Assembly: GCA_047528285.1 (NCBI GenBank)
Contig: CP180022.1
Span: 186,001 to 250,000, forward strand
Origin: G047528285 sp047528285
Lineage (GTDB): Bacteria > Pseudomonadota > Gammaproteobacteria > Enterobacterales > Enterobacteriaceae
DNA length: 64,000 nucleotides
Reading direction: 5' to 3'
The notes under the pieces are model-generated. The model worked only from the letters and a program-made list of their open reading frames with translations. It did no database searches and was not told the DNA's origin. Both the position numbers and the translations under genes were made by a program. Positions 60,547-64,000 of the stretch are shown here, in pieces (within the stretch, counting starts at the first letter, position 1; each line of letters begins with the position of its first letter).

Positions 60547-63500
60547 GCTGATTTCCGCTGTATTTCGCTATATACAATCTATTTTCTTTATAAGACTACC
60601 ATTGTCATAAACAATAAAAAATCATACTTATAAAGTAGTAAAGAGCAAACTATCGTTATCTAAATTAGCTCTTCCGAGATATCTTTTAGTCAAATGTTAA
60701 AATATTTAGTAATACAGGTAATCTTTTAACAGATCCTGGAGCTAGCTTGTTGTTCTCCTTTTCTATTCCGGGTTTGATGGCGGATATATTAAAACACCGC
60801 AAAACCGCATTGCGCTTTCTTTCTAACCACATTAGAACCACCAAACAAAGTAACACATCATCCTTCCCCAATCAGGAACAAATATAATATAATCATCATA
60901 ATACTCGCCGAAGAAAAAGGATTAAATCCCATGCCAAACACCTGTTAGTAGCTTAAAAAAGATTTAATATACCGGCATTAGGAAAAATCAATAAACCACC
61001 TTAATACTACTGATAGAAAAGCAAATATTTATCTGAGATATCCAACATCACCGGATGTTTTTCCGTGAGTATTTTAAATTTACAATAACTAATCTGCCAA
61101 CTTAGTCCAACTAAGTTGATCTTTTAATCTTTCTGTCTGTTTTTTATTTATTTAATCAATTTTTACCTAAATTACAATTAAGAAAATTTTATCGATCTCC
61201 CTGTGTTTTTTTTCATTTTCAATCAAATGATTGCATATGCTGTATAAAGAAATAATCTATAATTCAAATAACCTACACAATAGCACCTGGTTCCATTCAA
61301 CATGATGTTTCCTTATCCAGGATAAGCCCAAACAGCCTCTTTGGCGATCTCTCTTTCATGTGCCAAAGAAAATCTTTTTCACAGTTGCTCATGCAGGGAA
61401 GCCTTTTAATCATGATGCAGATTTCTTGATTATGGATATAATCCATTTTCACAATGTATCATGAGATGAATTGATATTTATGATTTACTTATACTACATT
61501 CAATTAAGTTTGATAAAATGAAAATTCTGGATCAGACGCTTAACATTACATCTATAAGGAATGTTTAAAAACATTTTAGGTTTATTTTTGTTATCGAAAA
61601 AATCACCAAGCATATACATCAATATCATTGATATCCCAATAAATAAATCTGGAAATATAGATAACTGCACGATTATTAAACACTAAGCTTAAATACTGTT
61701 CTGATCTATTTAAAAATCACATCAAAGCAGATTAAGAATTCTAACAATACTTCTAACTATTTATTTATAAAGGTTCTTTAAAAAACTATTCTAACAAATT
61801 TCTTTTGATTTTCAACGGCATAAAGTCACCTTTATTTAATAAATATCCCTAATTCTGTAATGCTCCCGTTCTTCATACTTCTAGTGCTTAATACATTTCG
61901 GTTAGTAAAATCCAACAGATGATGCAACAAAAATTTTAGATTGGCTAACAGAATAATCTAAAATATATACATGGCATTCAACGAGATTTTCTCTAACTAA
62001 AAAACTTTATAATAAAAGCGAAACTATAAATATAGTCGTTTAGATTGCTCAAAAAAACATAATTTTAAAAACACTTTCCCGGAGGTGCCGTTAAACTAAC
62101 GATCAACAGATCAAACAGGATAACAATAAAAGCGATAAAAATTACAGGTATTGGCACCAAAAGCTACCATTGTGAACTGGATCTTATCGGATTTAACAAC
62201 AATTCCAGCCAGGAATCACCTGTTTATTATCAGCAAAACCTTCTCTCCAGATCTTAACCAGGAGACCATTGCACGCATCATCACTGCGGTACTGAATATT
62301 ATTCGTTATCGCTTCCTTGCTCCTCATCTATGGCGATCATAGATATCCATAGATTTACTGTAATACTTTTATTAATTGTTAGTATAATTTCAACCAATCT
62401 ATCATTTGTGGTGAATATATATATCATATATATTCAATGTTATTGATTATAAAACAATATATTACAATAAAAAATCTCTGGCTTCATCGAAAATAAATTT
62501 TCCAAATACACAAAAATTAATAATTATTCCAATCTAACCAAAATAACATTTTCTTCTTCTTAATAATAAAAAGATTAACTCAAGTAACCTATATGAACCT
62601 GGAAAACTCTATGAACTGATTGTTCTACAGAACCCTTCATTAAATTTTATTTAATAACAATTGATGTGAATTTTCCGTTTATTATTTATAGTGGTGATGG
62701 TTTTACAAATTATAGAAATATGATCCTCTAAAATAATGCATGTGTATTATATTGATCAGATATTACAAATAATCCTTCTATATTCATACTGCGATTGTTT
62801 ATTTGACGATATCTCTGTTTTTTATAAATATACCTGATAAAAATAATATCCATTCAACATCAAGAAAAGGATCTGTATAACCGTCTAATAAATATTAATA
62901 TCATAATAAATGATATATCTTTCTTGTTAAATAAATCTCTAGATTAGATCGTTGTTTATTTTGCATTTAAATTATATAACAGAATAGTTATATTAAACAT
63001 GTTACATAACAACCGTTATTCGTTTATTCGGTTAGTAATCCTTCAAAATATAGTAATATTATTCCTATAAAATAACAGTATATTCGTAGTCTAATGTAAT
63101 AGACGATTTTCGATTAAATAAACAAGAACTACTTTCATATTCATTCTGTGATGTTTTTCTAAAATTCTGTCTTGGAATTTTTGCCATCATTTAGATAACA
63201 CAAAAATTTTATAGATCAGTTATACTTTTTAAATCACATTACAAATAATCATCTTATATAAATAAAAACCTTTTGTTAACTTCTTTTTATAAACTATAAA
63301 TATCAATACTTGTTTAATATTTTTATAAAATAAAGTGTTTTGTTGGCACACTAAAGTTGTTAATTCTAGCGAAATAAATAAATGTACCAAAATCTAGAAT
63401 TTATTTACAGTTTCACAAATATTAAATTCATTTTTATCTGATAAATAAAATTACGCAGAAAAATCGATAATAATTCTGATCTATTGATATTAATAGATAA

Positions 63501-64000
63501 TGATGTAAGATAGACTAATCATTATATATCGATCTAATTTTAAAAATTAAACAGATTTACGAACATCACTTTTTCATATCGTCCATTAATCCAAATTTAG
63601 TATTCCCTACTCCCCCTACCACTTGGTATATTTTTCTTACTACATAACTCCTGAGTCAAACGAGACCTGAAAAAAGATTCTCCATCAATCATCTAAAAGA
63701 TTATGTTAAATTTGTTTAATATATTAATAATTTCATCATAGCTATAAGATTCATCTTCTAAAGAAGATGAGCTTAAGCGCAATTCCTTACCAGATCATTT
63801 GAATAAATTAACGAAGAGAATATTCTACTTGTTGAACAAGTAGAATATTTTCTATTTTACCGGTAAAATATAATTTTTAATATTTAGCGCTATGCTATCT
63901 GTAACTTTCTATGACATATTTTTTAAAATATATAGAAACAGTCTTCAAGATAATACCCAACATAGATGAAAATCCTTGCACCCAACCTCCAATTTCTAAC
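60547..64000. other. decayed region at the right end of the window
   Basis: About 3.5 kb without an intact gene. Near 60700-60880 the plus strand has a protein-like run with FSFSIPGLMADILKHRKTAL that I cannot assign. Around 61300-61440 another short stretch is mildly coding-like. A possible yaeQ remnant at 62151-62342 is listed separately. From 62350 to the end the DNA is extremely AT-rich and appears empty. No tRNA, repeat array or insertion sequence was seen. Confidence 0.55.
62151..62342 (+). pseudogene. yaeQ: possible yaeQ remnant
   Basis: A TTG-started open stretch of 63 codons begins with APKATI after the initiator, where YaeQ has MALKATI. It continues RNHLFIISKTF and QETIARII, which can be placed against RNQFLDASLTL and QERMMLRLL with short deletions. 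The ATG appears mutated to TTG and the frame ends after about a third of the usual 181 residues. YaeQ is a PD-(D/E)XK-fold protein of uncertain role. The match is short and gapped, so this is tentative. Confidence 0.4.

Noticed and set aside
1..64000. CRISPR arrays, insertion sequences with transposase, toxin-antitoxin or other defence loci
   Set aside because: No regular direct-repeat array, no intact or recognisable transposase, and no defence-type protein was seen; the only mobile element is the decayed group II intron.

Overview
The window looks like a piece of the chromosome of an obligate or long-term insect endosymbiont from the Enterobacterales (gamma-proteobacteria). Every recognisable protein is close to the Escherichia coli / Yersinia / Sodalis-type orthologue, and the gene order keeps enteric synteny blocks. 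Only about 45% of the bases code for intact proteins (26 genes, about 28.7 kb). The rest is very AT-rich, stop-codon-riddled DNA, and in several places the eroded remains of the expected enteric neighbour can still be read. This is what ongoing genome reduction looks like. The host and species cannot be told from sequence alone; a Sodalis-allied or Serratia symbiotica-like symbiont would fit.

Layout. 1-5.7 kb: one drug-efflux gene (mdfA) in decayed DNA. 5.8-17.9 kb: the dnaA region. gyrB, a wrecked recF split by a dead group II intron, dnaN and dnaA lie on the minus strand; rpmH, rnpA, yidD, yidC and mnmE lie on the plus strand, diverging from an AT-rich spacer with a consensus DnaA box. 20-22.3 kb: prlC followed by a trace of rsmJ. 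24.3-27.7 kb: the rpsP-rimM-trmD-rplS operon and ffh, followed on the other strand by remnants of ypjD and corB. 29.9-30.6 kb: tsaB. 34.3-39 kb: an intact thrABC operon ending in a hairpin terminator. 41.9-45.4 kb: divergent ubiG and gyrA. 47-58 kb: isolated clsA, yqjA, rhlE and the divergent sdhE/ygfZ pair. 59.4-60.5 kb: a recently broken glycosyltransferase. 60.5-64 kb: decayed DNA with a possible yaeQ remnant.

What is kept: replication initiation and gyrase (dnaA, dnaN, gyrA, gyrB), ribosome and translation quality (rpmH, rpsP, rplS, rimM, trmD, mnmE, tsaB), RNase P protein, membrane protein insertion (ffh, yidC, yidD), cardiolipin synthesis and a DedA protein, ubiquinone methylation, flavin/Fe-S maturation (sdhE, ygfZ) and complete conversion of aspartate semialdehyde to threonine. 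Threonine is essential for insects, so thrABC is a plausible reason the symbiont is maintained. What is lost or being lost: recF, ypjD, corB, rsmJ, probably yaeQ and ygfX, and a surface-polysaccharide glycosyltransferase.

I did not find a new defence, mobile or biosynthetic system. The most informative features are the fossil genes, especially recF carrying a fossil group II intron, and a few well-preserved inverted repeats standing alone in decayed DNA. All homology statements come from reading translated frames by eye against remembered family sequences; no search was run.
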